From Alphaproteobacteria bacterium (GTDB taxonomy: Bacteria > Pseudomonadota > Alphaproteobacteria > Micropepsales > Micropepsaceae): a stretch of 38,850 nt of DNA. Location of the stretch: contig JAGWZW010000028.1 in assembly GCA_018971835.1 (NCBI GenBank), forward strand, positions 1 through 38,850, written 5' to 3'. Position numbers and translations under genes: made by a program. A model generated the notes under the pieces. It saw nothing but the letters and a program-made list of their open reading frames with translations, did not search any database and had not been told where the DNA came from. Below are positions 11,504 to 20,693 of this stretch, piece after piece. Each line of letters opens with the position of its first letter. Position 1 is the stretch's first letter.

Positions 11504-12576
11504 CGGCTGAGCCCTCCGGCGAGCGTCGGCAGGTCAAGTGCCGTGAAGCCGAAATGCCTGAGCCACTTCAGATCGGATTCGAAGAAGGGCCGAAGGTCCG
11601 GTGCGCCGTATTTCAGCATGGCGAGGCGATCGATGCCTGCGCCGAAGGCATAACCCTGGTATCTGCTGGGATCGATGCCGCACATCTCCAGCACGCGCGG
11701 ATGCACCATGCCCGAGCCGGCCAGCTCCAGCCAGTCATTGCCGGTGCCGAACCTGATCTGCCCGCCCGAGCGGTCGCAGCGCATGTCCCATTCCACGCTG
11801 GGCTCGGTGAAAGGGAAGAAGCTGGGGCGCGCGCGCAGCTCCACTTCATCCACTTCGAAGAAGGCCTTGCAGAATTCCTCCATCGTCCATTTGAGATGAC
11901 CGAGGTTGGTCACCTCGTCAATCACGAGGCCCTCGAACTGGTGGAACATCGGCGAATGCGTGGCATCGGAATCGACGCGATAGGTCCGCCCCGGCGCGAT
12001 GATGCGGATGGGCGGCTTCTGCTTCAGCATGGTGCGCACCTGCACCGGGCTGGTGTGCGTGCGCAGGACGTGGCGCGAGCCGTCCGCCTGTTCCTTCAGG
12101 TAGAAGGTGTCGTGCATCTGCCGTGCGGGATGGTCCGGCGGGATGTTGAGCTTGGTGAAATTGTAATCGTCGAATTCGACATCCGGCCCTTCGGCCACGG
12201 CAAAGCCGAGATCGGCGAAGATCGCGATCACTTCATCCAGTACCTGGGAAACGGGATGGATGCTGCCCGTGGCTTCCGGCCGCGCCGGCAAGGTGACGTC
12301 GATCTTCTCGAAGGCAAGGCGGGCGTTCAGCGCCTCTTCGCCCAGCGCCGTCTTGCGCGCGGCAAGCGCCGCGGCCACGCGGTCGCGCAGGCCATTGAAC
12401 AGCGGGCCGTTGGCCTTGCGTTCCTCCGGGCTCATGCCGCCGAGCGACTTCAGCAGCTCGCTGATCGCGCCTTTCTTGCCCAGCGCGGAGACGCGCACGG
12501 CCTCAAGCGCTGCCTCGTCGGAGGCGCCGGCGATTGCGTTCAGAACGGAAGTTTCGAGAGCTTGAACGTCGGGCAT
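11500..12576 (-). CDS. pheS: Phenylalanyl-tRNA synthetase alpha subunit
   Basis: PheS is the catalytic class II subunit. Visible motifs are [19 protein letters not shown], motif 2 around [20 protein letters not shown], and motif 3 with [13 protein letters not shown] near the C-terminus. The first 100 residues form the tRNA-binding coiled coil. The frame runs up to a GTG at 12588, but the ATG at 12576 has GGTGGA just upstream and gives 358 residues, so I use it. It follows rplT by 104 bases and is coupled to pheT. Confidence 0.97.
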   Translation of the reverse strand: MPDVQALETSVLNAIAGASDEAALEAVRVSALGKKGAISELLKSLGGMSPEERKANGPLFNGLRDRVAAALAARKTALGEEALNARLAFEKIDVTLPARPEATGSIHPVSQVLDEVIAIFADLGFAVAEGPDVEFDDYNFTKLNIPPDHPARQMHDTFYLKEQADGSRHVLRTHTSPVQVRTMLKQKPPIRIIAPGRTYRVDSDATHSPMFHQFEGLVIDEVTNLGHLKWTMEEFCKAFFEVDEVELRARPSFFPFTEPSVEWDMRCDRSGGQIRFGTGNDWLELAGSGMVHPRVLEMCGIDPSRYQGYAFGAGIDRLAMLKYGAPDLRPFFESDLKWLRHFGFTALDLPTLAGGLSR

Positions 12577-12680
12577 GGTATCCACCACAACTTTTGTCCG
12601 TCACGGCCGGGGTCAATAGCGGCTGCGTATTGACGCCCGGCGATGGCGAGAAAGGGAATATGGTGGAGGCGCCCGCCGCC

Positions 12681-13028
12681 TTACGCGTTCGCCTGATCCA
12701 CCAGAGCCTTGAAAGCCTCGGGCTCGCGGGTGGCCAGATCGGAGAGAACCTTGCGGTCGATCTCGATGCCCGCCTTGGCGAGCCCGGCGATAAATCGGCT
12801 ATAGGTCAGGCCATGTTCGCGGCAAGCGGCATTGATGCGCTGGATCCAGAGGGCGCGGAAGTTCCGCTTCTTCAGCTTGCGGCCGATGTAATTGAACTGC
12901 AGCGCGCGATCGGCGGCGGCGTTGGCCGAGGTGATGGTGTTCTTGCGGCGGCCGTAGAAGCCTTTGACCTGCTTGAAGACGCGCTTGCGGCGCAGGTGGC
13001 TGGCAACGGAGCGAGGGGCTTTCGACAT
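12681..13028 (-). CDS. rplT: 50S ribosomal protein L20
   Basis: L20 is needed for early 50S assembly. The 115-residue basic protein contains the family stretch [30 protein letters not shown] and [23 protein letters not shown]. It starts 12 bases after the rpmI stop and belongs to the same transcript. In other bacteria L20 also represses its own operon by binding the leader. Confidence 0.97.
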   Translation of the reverse strand: MSKAPRSVASHLRRKRVFKQVKGFYGRRKNTITSANAAADRALQFNYIGRKLKKRNFRALWIQRINAACREHGLTYSRFIAGLAKAGIEIDRKVLSDLATREPEAFKALVDQANA

Positions 13029-13040
13029 GATCCGGGCTCC

Positions 13041-13232
13041 TTACGCGTAAGGCATCCAGCGCTTCACGCGCCGGGTTTCGGATTCGGACAGGGTTTCCTT
13101 CAGTTCCTTGCGCGTGCGCTTGGATTTGCTGATGAGGCGGTGGCGCTTGTAGGCCTGTCCGGTCTTGAGCTTGCCGCTGGCAGTGAATTTGAAGCGCTTC
13201 TTGGCGCCTGACTTGGTCTTCAGCTTGGGCAT
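13041..13232 (-). CDS. rpmI: 50S ribosomal protein L35
   Basis: A 63-residue basic protein starting [15 protein letters not shown], the L35 signature. An upstream in-frame extension to 13280 exists, but AAGGAG at 13240-13245 is placed seven bases before the ATG at 13232, which fixes the start. It leads the rpmI-rplT-pheS-pheT run; infC, a common first gene of this operon, is not next to it here. Confidence 0.97.
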   Translation of the reverse strand: MPKLKTKSGAKKRFKFTASGKLKTGQAYKRHRLISKSKRTRKELKETLSESETRRVKRWMPYA

Positions 13233-13245
13233 TTTCCATCTCCTT

Positions 13246-13259
13246 GGACCCGAAGATCC
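13246..13259 (-). promoter_or_regulatory. UUCG-capped hairpin touching the rpmI ribosome binding site
   Basis: On the minus strand GGATC-TTCG-GGTCC forms a 5-bp stem (one G-U pair) with a stable UUCG loop. Its 3' arm ends directly at the AAGGAG that serves rpmI. It could help present or mask the ribosome binding site, as the L20 leader does elsewhere, but similarity to a known leader cannot be shown here. Confidence 0.35.
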
Positions 13260-13321
13260 GGTGGGGTTCGGAGCGGCCACGGCATGCCCTTTGCGCCGGG
13301 CGGCTCGGAAAGAGGGGGCGT

Positions 13322-13349
13322 CTTATACGGGAAGGCGGCCTGTTTGCAA
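13322..13349 (-). promoter_or_regulatory. Sigma70-type promoter for rpmI-rplT
   Basis: On the minus strand TTGCAA (13349-13344) and TATAAG (13327-13322) are 16 bases apart. Transcription would begin about 80 bases before rpmI, leaving a structured leader. It also lies in the divergent gap with the VanZ-like gene. Confidence 0.6.
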
Positions 13350-13476
13350 GAGTGCGCGCGGCAAATCGGCATGGTGTGCCAAGGTCCGCGCCCTTGTAGT
13401 TGCCATAATCTCGATCATAGTGCGCCAAGCTGGTGGTCAGGACGGCTTGCAGGCACCCGTGACACGAGAAAAAATC

Positions 13477-13866
13477 ATGAAATTCAGTCAGTTATATGCC
13501 GTCTGGCTATTCTGGCCGGCCGTCGCCGTGGTGGCCTGGGGCGAGTTGTCACCTGGCGGCGGCAGTGTCTTCCATATCTGGGACAAGGCGCTGCATTTCA
13601 CCGCCTATTTCGGGCTGGCCGGAATCGCTTTCGTGGCCCTGTGGGCGAGCCGGGCCGTGTCCTGGCGCCGGTTGTTCTGGCCGGCTGTCGGCCTGGTGGT
13701 GCTGGGCGGGGCGCTGGAGATCGTCCAGGGCACTGTCGGCCGCGACGTGAGTGTCTGGGACGAAGTGGCCAATACCCTGGGGGTCGGTGCAGGCAATCTG
13801 GCAGGCTGGGCCTTTGTCACCCTGTTCGGGGCGCGGCGCCTTGTTGAGGCCGGGCCTCCGGATTAG
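13477..13866 (+). CDS. VanZ-like membrane protein
   Basis: A 129-residue protein with about four transmembrane segments. It shows the VanZ-family pattern: IWDKALHFTAYFGLAG in the first half, and EIVQGTVGRDVSVWDEVANTLG in the second, with the conserved Glu, Arg, Asp and Asn. The biochemical role of this family is poorly known; VanZ itself gives teicoplanin resistance. The ATG at 13477 is chosen because upstream codons lie in the rpmI leader and look non-coding. mscL follows after 29 bases. Confidence 0.8.
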   Translation: MKFSQLYAVWLFWPAVAVVAWGELSPGGGSVFHIWDKALHFTAYFGLAGIAFVALWASRAVSWRRLFWPAVGLVVLGGALEIVQGTVGRDVSVWDEVANTLGVGAGNLAGWAFVTLFGARRLVEAGPPD

Positions 13867-13895
13867 CCTTCCAAGGTACGAATCCAGGGGCTTTC

Positions 13896-14318
13896 ATGTT
13901 CGAGGAATTCAAGAAATTCGCCATGCGCGGCAGCGTGGTCGATCTTGCCATCGGCGTGATCGTGGGCGCGTCCTTCACCGGCATCGTCAATTCGCTGGTC
14001 AAGGACATCATCAACCCGGTGCTGGGCCTCGTAGTCGGCGGTATCGACTTTTCCAATTTCTTCGTGGTGCTGAAAGGCGATCACGCGGTCGCCACGCTGG
14101 CGGCGGCCGAAAAGGCCGGCGATGTCACGCTGAACTACGGCGTCTTCATCAACGCGGTGATCAATTTCCTAATTGTGGCCTTCGCGCTCTTCCTGGTGGT
14201 GCGCCAGATCAACAAGCTGATGGTACCCAAGCCGGCCGCGCCAGCGGCGGCGCCGCCGCCGCCGGAGGACGTTTTGCTGCTGCGCGAGATCCGTGATTCT
14301 CTGAAAGCCCGCTCATGA
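13896..14318 (+). CDS. mscL: Large-conductance mechanosensitive channel MscL
   Basis: MscL opens under membrane tension and releases solutes during osmotic downshock. The N-terminus MFEEFKKFAMRGSVVDLAIGVIVGASF carries the amphipathic helix and TM1, and TM2 is INAVINFLIVAFALFLVVR. The C-terminus has the usual cytoplasmic helix after an Ala/Pro linker. AGGGG stands five bases before the ATG. Its stop overlaps the start of a porin gene as ATGA. Confidence 0.97.
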   Translation: MFEEFKKFAMRGSVVDLAIGVIVGASFTGIVNSLVKDIINPVLGLVVGGIDFSNFFVVLKGDHAVATLAAAEKAGDVTLNYGVFINAVINFLIVAFALFLVVRQINKLMVPKPAAPAAAPPPPEDVLLLREIRDSLKARS

Positions 14319-15502
14319 ACCTTCGCACAGGCATCTGGCTCGGCACGGCTGCGCTGCTGCTGGCGGCTGGTCCCGCCGGGGCAAGCGGGCTTGCGGATTG
14401 GGATCTGAAGCCCGCCAGCGTCGAGCTAGGCGGCTGGGCGGCGAGCCTGGGCGGTACCGCCAATCTTACCGGCTACCGCGCCAATGAGGATGCCGGCGCG
14501 GGCCGCACTGGCGGCACGGCTTCGCTGTTTCTTGACCCGGAGGTTTCGCGGCTGCTGGCGAACGGCTGGCGCGTGGGCGCGATGGGCGTCATCAACGCCT
14601 ATCATGACCAGCTCTCGGGCGACAATTACGGCAACGACGTCTTCCAGAAGTCCTATCTGTTCGTAGCCACGCCCTATGGCCGCGTCGAGTTCGGCCAGCA
14701 GGATGGCGCGGCCTACAAGATGGCGATGACCGGGCCGCTGGTGGCCGACGCCATCGCCATCGACGATGCCAACATCACCTTTTATCGCGATCCCACCACC
14801 GGTGAGGCCTTCACGAATGTCTTCGCAGTGCGCAGCGGCGTCTTCGCCACCAAGAACGACGCCAAGCTTTCCTATTACACACCGCGGCTGCTGGGCGTGC
14901 AGCTCGGCGTTTCCTACACGCCGCATATGGTGAAGGATGGGTTGCCCTTCATTTCCGCCGGCCCGCATATCGCCGACCGGCAGGACAATCTCGTCGATGC
15001 CGCGATCAACTACACCGGCTTCTTCGGGCGCACATCGCTCGGCCTCTATGCCGGGCTGTCGGCGGGGCACAACGCGGCGCGCACACCGGGCCACGACGAT
15101 CTGTTCGACTGGGCGCTGGGCGGCGAACTCGATTACGACCTGGGCGAGGCCACGCTGGCGCTGGGCGGGGCCTGGCATCAATCGAACGGCTATACGCTCG
15201 ATCCCAGCGATGCGTTCGCGCACGGCACGACCCATGTGGTTCACGCCAGCACCAAGCTGACGGCGGGCTCATGGCTGTTCGGCCTCGAATATTCCACGGG
15301 CACCGCCGATGCCGAAGCTGCGCTGCCCAAGCTCGACACCACCGGCTACGAGGCGAGCGTCGGTTACCGCATCAACTCCAACCTGCAATTGACGGCGGGC
15401 TGGCAGCACCTGCGCTTCACGCGCGACAGCGGCGTGTTCTACAACGGTCTGCCGCGCGCGAACATGGAGGCGGGATTTCTTTACCTGCGCTTCCACGTCT
15501 GA
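14315..15502 (+). CDS. Gram-negative porin-like outer membrane protein
   Basis: The 395-residue protein has a signal peptide of about 24 residues (a hydrophobic core of Ala/Leu ending in AGASG) and alternating beta-strand segments such as RVEFGQQDG, SLGLYAGLSAG and LQLTAGWQHLRF. It ends FLYLRFHV, close to the aromatic C-terminus of outer membrane proteins, although the last residue is Val. The pattern YGRVEFGQQDGAAYKM resembles general porins. The start overlaps mscL by four bases, so the two are co-translated. Substrate preference is unknown. Confidence 0.8.
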   Translation: MNLRTGIWLGTAALLLAAGPAGASGLADWDLKPASVELGGWAASLGGTANLTGYRANEDAGAGRTGGTASLFLDPEVSRLLANGWRVGAMGVINAYHDQLSGDNYGNDVFQKSYLFVATPYGRVEFGQQDGAAYKMAMTGPLVADAIAIDDANITFYRDPTTGEAFTNVFAVRSGVFATKNDAKLSYYTPRLLGVQLGVSYTPHMVKDGLPFISAGPHIADRQDNLVDAAINYTGFFGRTSLGLYAGLSAGHNAARTPGHDDLFDWALGGELDYDLGEATLALGGAWHQSNGYTLDPSDAFAHGTTHVVHASTKLTAGSWLFGLEYSTGTADAEAALPKLDTTGYEASVGYRINSNLQLTAGWQHLRFTRDSGVFYNGLPRANMEAGFLYLRFHV

Positions 15503-15508
15503 GCGCGC

Positions 15509-16519
<1,011 letters not shown>

Positions 16520-16577
16520 GGCGTCCTGTCTTTTTGAATGACACGCAATCGCGGCGCAGGATTGGTCTTTTCCGGTC

Positions 16578-16596
16578 CCGGCGCAAGCCTCGCCGG
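16578..16596 (-). terminator. Hairpin just after the ThiE-like gene
   Basis: CCGGCG and CGCCGG form a 6-bp stem with a 7-base loop, starting a few bases after the stop at 16601. No T run follows on the minus strand, so it may be an attenuating structure or nothing. Confidence 0.25.
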
Positions 16597-16600
16597 CGCC

Positions 16601-17215
16601 TCAGGCCGAAAGCGCGCCGATGGCGGCAATCCCGGTGGCGGGTGCGCCCGTCAGTTGCAGCACGGTGTGCGCATCGACCCCGCCCAAGGCATAAACCGGC
16701 TTGCGGGCCTGCCGCGCCAGGATGCGAAACCGCACTGCGCCCATGCCCGGGGCATCCTGATGGCTTTGGCTGGCGAACACCGGCGAGAGCAGCACCGCAT
16801 CGGCATGGCGCGCACGCTGGATGGCGCGCAGCGAATGCGCCGCGGCGGTGATCAGCCAGTGCGGATGGCTGGCGCGCCAGTGCACCGCCTCGTGGGCGCG
16901 GGCCTCGGGCAGGTGCAGGCCATGCGCGCCGAGGTTCGTGGCAAGTGTCGGATCGTCCGCGATCAGAAGAACCAGATCGCGCGCGTACGCCACCCGCAGC
17001 AGCGCCTGCGCCAGCGCCGCACGTCTGGCTGCATCGCGCGCGCGCAAGATGACGAGGCTGCCCTTGGGCAGCGCGCGGGCCGCCGCCAGCGGATCGGCCG
17101 ACCGCTCGTCATCGGTCAGCAACGCCAGCGGCGGCAGCGGGCCGCCAGGCGCCGCGCGTGCATTGAGCGCGGCCGCCGCCCTTGCTAGTTTCGCGCGGCT
17201 CAAGCGATCGGCCAA
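16601..17215 (-). CDS. ThiE/TenI-like thiamine phosphate synthase family protein
   Basis: The 204-residue TIM-barrel protein has the TenI/ThiE pattern: HGLHLPE, VLLSPVFASQSH and VYALGGVD. Many alphaproteobacteria have this divergent paralogue annotated as thiamine phosphate synthase. The diphosphate-binding residues are not clearly complete, so true ThiE activity is doubtful. No ATG is available near the N-terminus; the TTG at 17215 has GGAGG six bases upstream on the minus strand, which supports it. The yggS gene starts two bases away on the other strand. Confidence 0.75.
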   Translation of the reverse strand: MADRLSRAKLARAAAALNARAAPGGPLPPLALLTDDERSADPLAAARALPKGSLVILRARDAARRAALAQALLRVAYARDLVLLIADDPTLATNLGAHGLHLPEARAHEAVHWRASHPHWLITAAAHSLRAIQRARHADAVLLSPVFASQSHQDAPGMGAVRFRILARQARKPVYALGGVDAHTVLQLTGAPATGIAAIGALSA

Positions 17216-17217
17216 CG

Positions 17218-17913
17218 ATGTCCTCCGTACACGAACAAATTCCTGCCACGCCCGCCGCGGCGCTCGCCCACATCCTGACGCGGATTGCGCAGGCGCGGAA
17301 GAGTGCGGTGGCGCCTGCTGCGCCCGTCACGCTGATCGCCGTCAGCAAGACCCACGGTCCGGAGAAAATCCGCCCGCTGCTCGAAGCCGGTCAGCGCGTC
17401 TTCGGCGAGAACCGGGTGCAGGAAGCCAAAGCCAAATGGCCGGCGCTGAAAGCCGATTATCCCGACGTCGAACTGCATCTGATCGGCCCTTTGCAGTCCA
17501 ACAAGACGCGCGAGGCATTGGAGCTGTTTGACGTTATCCACGCGCTCGACCGGCCCAAGCTCGCCCAGGCACTGGCGGCAGAAATGGAAAAGACCGGCCG
17601 CCGCCCGAAGCTCTTCATCCAGGTCAACACCGGCGAGGAGCCGCAGAAGGCCGGCGTCGCGCCAACCGAGGCGCCGGGCTTCATCGCGCTCTGCCGCGAC
17701 GACCTGAAGCTGCCGGTGGTGGGCCTGATGTGCATCCCGCCCGCCGACGAGAATCCGGCGCCCCATTTCGCGCTATTGGCCAAGCTGGCGCGCGAGCACA
17801 GCCTGAAGGAGCTCTCGATGGGCATGAGCGGGGATTTCGAAACCGCGATCCGCTTTGGCGCGACCTATGTGCGCGTGGGCAGCGCCCTGTTCGGCGCGCG
17901 CACTGCTCACTGA
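17218..17913 (+). CDS. yggS: YggS-family pyridoxal phosphate homeostasis protein
   Basis: A 231-residue PLP-binding protein. The PLP lysine is Lys44 in LIAVSKTHG, followed by FGENRVQEAKAKW, LHLIGPLQSNK and the C-terminal ELSMGMSGDFETAI, all family motifs. YggS buffers PLP and affects amino acid metabolism but has no known catalytic reaction. The ATG at 17218 is chosen over an upstream GTG/TTG because the earlier codons lie in the opposing gene. Its ribosome binding site is weak. The end overlaps the next minus-strand gene by seven bases. Confidence 0.95.
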   Translation: MSSVHEQIPATPAAALAHILTRIAQARKSAVAPAAPVTLIAVSKTHGPEKIRPLLEAGQRVFGENRVQEAKAKWPALKADYPDVELHLIGPLQSNKTREALELFDVIHALDRPKLAQALAAEMEKTGRRPKLFIQVNTGEEPQKAGVAPTEAPGFIALCRDDLKLPVVGLMCIPPADENPAPHFALLAKLAREHSLKELSMGMSGDFETAIRFGATYVRVGSALFGARTAH

Positions 17914-18602
17914 GCCGGCTTCAGTCCCAAGGTCTTCTGATAGGCGGAGAGGGCGCGCAGGGCCAGCGCGGGGTCCACGTTCTTGGTCTTGAGCGCGGCC
18001 ATGAAGGCGTCCGCATTGGTCAGCAGCGGCGACAGGCTGGTGGCCTGCGCCGGGGTGATATTCGCCGGCGCAGGCGCCGGTGCAGCGGGCGCCGGTACCG
18101 ATTGCGCGATGTCCGCGGCCAGCTTGGCGCCGATCAACGGCTGCGGCGGGCCGGAGGCGGCGGCCGTCGCGGCTGGTGCGGCGGTGCTGGCTACGGCGGC
18201 CGGCGTATCGCTGCCGCCGAGGTTTTCCGCGAAGGCCAGTACCGTATCGCCCACGTCCTTGCCCGTGATCTCCTTGAAGGCGAGATTGGCCGCCGAGGCG
18301 GCAAGGCCCAGCACCCCGCCATAGAGCGTATCGCCGGCCAGTTGCTCCAGCGGCTGGATCTTGTCGCCGGTGACGGCGCGGTAGAGTGTCGAGACGACCG
18401 GAATGTGCTGCAGCGGATTGATGATGTCGAGCAGGTCCGAAAAGAAGCCGGGATCGGCGGCCTTGGTGGACTGCGCTGTAGCGGCCGTTTGAGCTATGGC
18501 GGCGGCCGGCGCGCTGTGCTGCGCCTTGGCCGCGGCCGCGCGCTCGCTCATCGTCGCGAGGAACGACATCTTGATGCCTTGCGCGAAGTCCGCCACTGCC
18601 AT
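17907..18602 (-). CDS. Hypothetical Ala/Pro-rich alphaproteobacterial protein
   Basis: I do not recognise a named family. A central conserved-looking block reads FFSDLLDIINPLQHIPVVST then YRAVTGDKI, followed by a small hydrophobic GGVLGLAASAANLAF. The N- and C-terminal parts are Ala/Pro-rich linkers, and the C-terminus has a helical ALRALSAYQKTLGL. There is no signal peptide. The start is unsure: an in-frame TTG is at 18653, ATGs are at 18602 and 18569, and the last has a weak AAGG seven bases upstream. The protein converges on yggS and lies after ribA on the same strand. Confidence 0.65.
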   Translation of the reverse strand: MAVADFAQGIKMSFLATMSERAAAAKAQHSAPAAAIAQTAATAQSTKAADPGFFSDLLDIINPLQHIPVVSTLYRAVTGDKIQPLEQLAGDTLYGGVLGLAASAANLAFKEITGKDVGDTVLAFAENLGGSDTPAAVASTAAPAATAAASGPPQPLIGAKLAADIAQSVPAPAAPAPAPANITPAQATSLSPLLTNADAFMAALKTKNVDPALALRALSAYQKTLGLKPAQ

Positions 18603-18698
18603 GCCGTCAGGCGTAGCAAGCCGCTTGCCAACCGGGTTTCGGCCCCATTCCAAGGTGTTTTGGGGCGGATCGGCTGTGAGGCGGCAGTTTTTGCCGGG

Positions 18699-19787
18699 TC
18701 AGAGCAGGTGCCCGGCCTTTTCGGCCTTGGTGCGCAGGTAGGCGCGGTTGTGTTCGTTGTCGGGGAAGGCGTGGGGCACGCGCTCGATCACCTTCACCCC
18801 CGCCGCTTCCAGCGCTGCCACCTTGTCCGGGTTGTTGGTCAAGAGGCGCACGCTGTCATAGCCGAGCAGGCCCAGCATCCGTGCCGCCACGCCGTAGAGC
18901 CGCTCGTCGGCACCGAAGCCGAGGCGTTCGTTGGCCTCAATGGTGTCGAAGCCCTGGTCCTGCAGCCGGTAGGCGCGCAGCTTGTTGATGAGGCCGATGC
19001 CCCTGCCCTCCTGCGCCAGATAGAGCAGCACGCCGCCGCCGGATTGGCTGATGGTTTCTATGGCACCGCGCAGCTGCGCTCCGCAATCGCATTTGAGCGA
19101 GCCGAGCAGATCGCCCGTGAAGCATTCCGAATGCAGCCGGGCCAGCACCGGTTGATGCGGCTGTGGTGCGTTGATGACGATGGCGTAATGCTCCGGCCCG
19201 CCGTCGCCCGGACGGAAGGCCGCCAATTCGGTATGCTCGGCGCCTTGCAGCGGCACGCGGGCACGGGCGACCAGCTTGAGCGCGGCCACGCTGTCGTCCT
19301 CATACGAGAGAATTTCGGCCGCCGGGATTTCCAGCATCCCCGGCTGCGCACTGGGCCAGACCAGCGCGGCCGGCAACAGCCCTGCCAGCTTGGCCAGCTT
19401 GACCGCCGCCAGGTGCGCGGGCGTGAGCTTGCCGCGCTCCGCCGTGAAGGGGCCCTTGAGCGGGCTGGCCAGATCGTTGGTGGGATCGGCGATGGCACGT
19501 AGCTGTTCGGCTGTCTCATTGCCCTTCAGCGGCACGGCCACCAAGCCTTCGGTATAGAGCCGGATCTTCAACGTCGCGGCGCGGGCATGGGTGAGCAGGA
19601 GGTGACCCTGCCCGGCCATCGCGCGGATGGCGTCGTCTTGCGCCGTCTCCACGGCCAGCGCCACCAGCGCCGCGTCTCCGCCCGCGATCGCCACGGGCCG
19701 GCCGCGGCGGAAGGCTTCGGCGGCTTCGGCCACGCGGACCAGGCGCCGGGTTGCCTCGCGGGAATTTGTCTTGGAGGGCAAAGTCAT
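18699..19787 (-). CDS. ribA: GTP cyclohydrolase II with N-terminal DHBP-synthase-like domain
   Basis: RibA opens the ring of GTP, the first step of riboflavin synthesis. Residues from about 175 on form the GTP cyclohydrolase II domain, with the zinc ligands Cys222, Cys233 and Cys235 in HSECFTGDLLGSLKCDCG, then QEGRGIGL and DTIEAN. The first 170 residues resemble 3,4-DHBP synthase but lack its acidic active-site signature, as in many alphaproteobacteria. The ATG at 19787 is preferred over the 26-residue upstream extension. It diverges from the response regulator across 92 bases; no FMN riboswitch was seen. Confidence 0.92.
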   Translation of the reverse strand: MTLPSKTNSREATRRLVRVAEAAEAFRRGRPVAIAGGDAALVALAVETAQDDAIRAMAGQGHLLLTHARAATLKIRLYTEGLVAVPLKGNETAEQLRAIADPTNDLASPLKGPFTAERGKLTPAHLAAVKLAKLAGLLPAALVWPSAQPGMLEIPAAEILSYEDDSVAALKLVARARVPLQGAEHTELAAFRPGDGGPEHYAIVINAPQPHQPVLARLHSECFTGDLLGSLKCDCGAQLRGAIETISQSGGGVLLYLAQEGRGIGLINKLRAYRLQDQGFDTIEANERLGFGADERLYGVAARMLGLLGYDSVRLLTNNPDKVAALEAAGVKVIERVPHAFPDNEHNRAYLRTKAEKAGHLL

Positions 19788-19879
19788 ACGCCCCACATAC
19801 ACCGGCGCACAGAATCCGGGTAGACTCTCCGCGCGCGGGCGCCAAGACGTGCTTCGGGAGAGCACCTCAAGGAGACGAC

Positions 19880-20563
19880 ATGCCGAGTTTGAAGCGGGTC
19901 TTGCTGGTCGACGATGATGCCGTGCTCAGAACTTCCCTAGGCGAGCAGCTGGCGGCGGAGGGCGAATATACCCCCGTCGAGGCCGGAACCGCCGCCGAAG
20001 CCCGGACTCTGGCCAGCAACGGGCTGTATGAATTCATGATCCTAGATGTGGGCCTGCCAGACGGCGACGGCCGCAAGCTCTGCGCCGAGTTCCGAGACAT
20101 GGGCGTTACCGCGCCAATCATCCTGCTCACCGGCCGGGACTCCGACGCCGATACCATCGAGGGCCTGGAATCGGGCGCCAACGACTATGTCACCAAGCCG
20201 TTTCGCTTCGCGGTGCTGATGGCGCGCATCCATGCCCACCTGCGCAGCCACGAGCAGAGCGAGGAAGCGGTCTACCGCATCGGCCCCTATACCTTCCGGC
20301 CGAGTGCCAAGGTGCTGGTCGACGGCGAAGGCAGGCGGGTGCGCCTGACCGAGAAGGAGACTAACATCCTCAAGTTTCTCCACCGCGCGGGAGAAACGGT
20401 GGCGCGCGACACCCTGCTGCACGAGGTCTGGGGTTACAATCCGGCCGTCACCACCCATACGCTGGAAACCCACATCTACCGCCTGCGTCAGAAGATCGAG
20501 AAGAACCCCGCCCACGCCCAGATCCTGATTACCGAAAGCGGCGGCTACCGGCTGACGGCGTAG
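19880..20563 (+). CDS. OmpR/PhoB-family response regulator, orphan
   Basis: A 227-residue regulator. The receiver domain has the acidic pocket DDD (11-13), the phospho-accepting Asp56 in MILDVGLPDGDG, Thr84 and Lys106 (TKPF). The C-terminal winged helix includes RLTEKETNILKFL, GYNPAVTTHTLETHIYRLRQKIE and ESGGYRL. AAGGAG five bases before the ATG sets the start. No histidine kinase is adjacent. A secreted beta-repeat protein lies 130 bases downstream and could be a target. Confidence 0.93.
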   Translation: MPSLKRVLLVDDDAVLRTSLGEQLAAEGEYTPVEAGTAAEARTLASNGLYEFMILDVGLPDGDGRKLCAEFRDMGVTAPIILLTGRDSDADTIEGLESGANDYVTKPFRFAVLMARIHAHLRSHEQSEEAVYRIGPYTFRPSAKVLVDGEGRRVRLTEKETNILKFLHRAGETVARDTLLHEVWGYNPAVTTHTLETHIYRLRQKIEKNPAHAQILITESGGYRLTA

Positions 20564-20693
20564 GCCGTCGTATCTAGTTTGTTCCCATCCTGTCCGCGAA
20601 TGGCTGGCTTGCGGAGATTGCGTTCTCGCCCAACTAGTGTGAACATCATATATGTGGGCAGTGAAGAATAGCTGAGGCCGGGAGGCCAGAACG

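Noticed and set aside
17730..19502. 590-codon plus-strand open frame
   Set aside because: It is antisense to the hypothetical gene and ribA, is rich in Arg, Gln, His and Gly, and shows no domain. It is a high-GC shadow frame.
19788..19879. FMN riboswitch upstream of ribA
   Set aside because: The 92-base gap lacks the conserved RFN-element sequence and is short for it.
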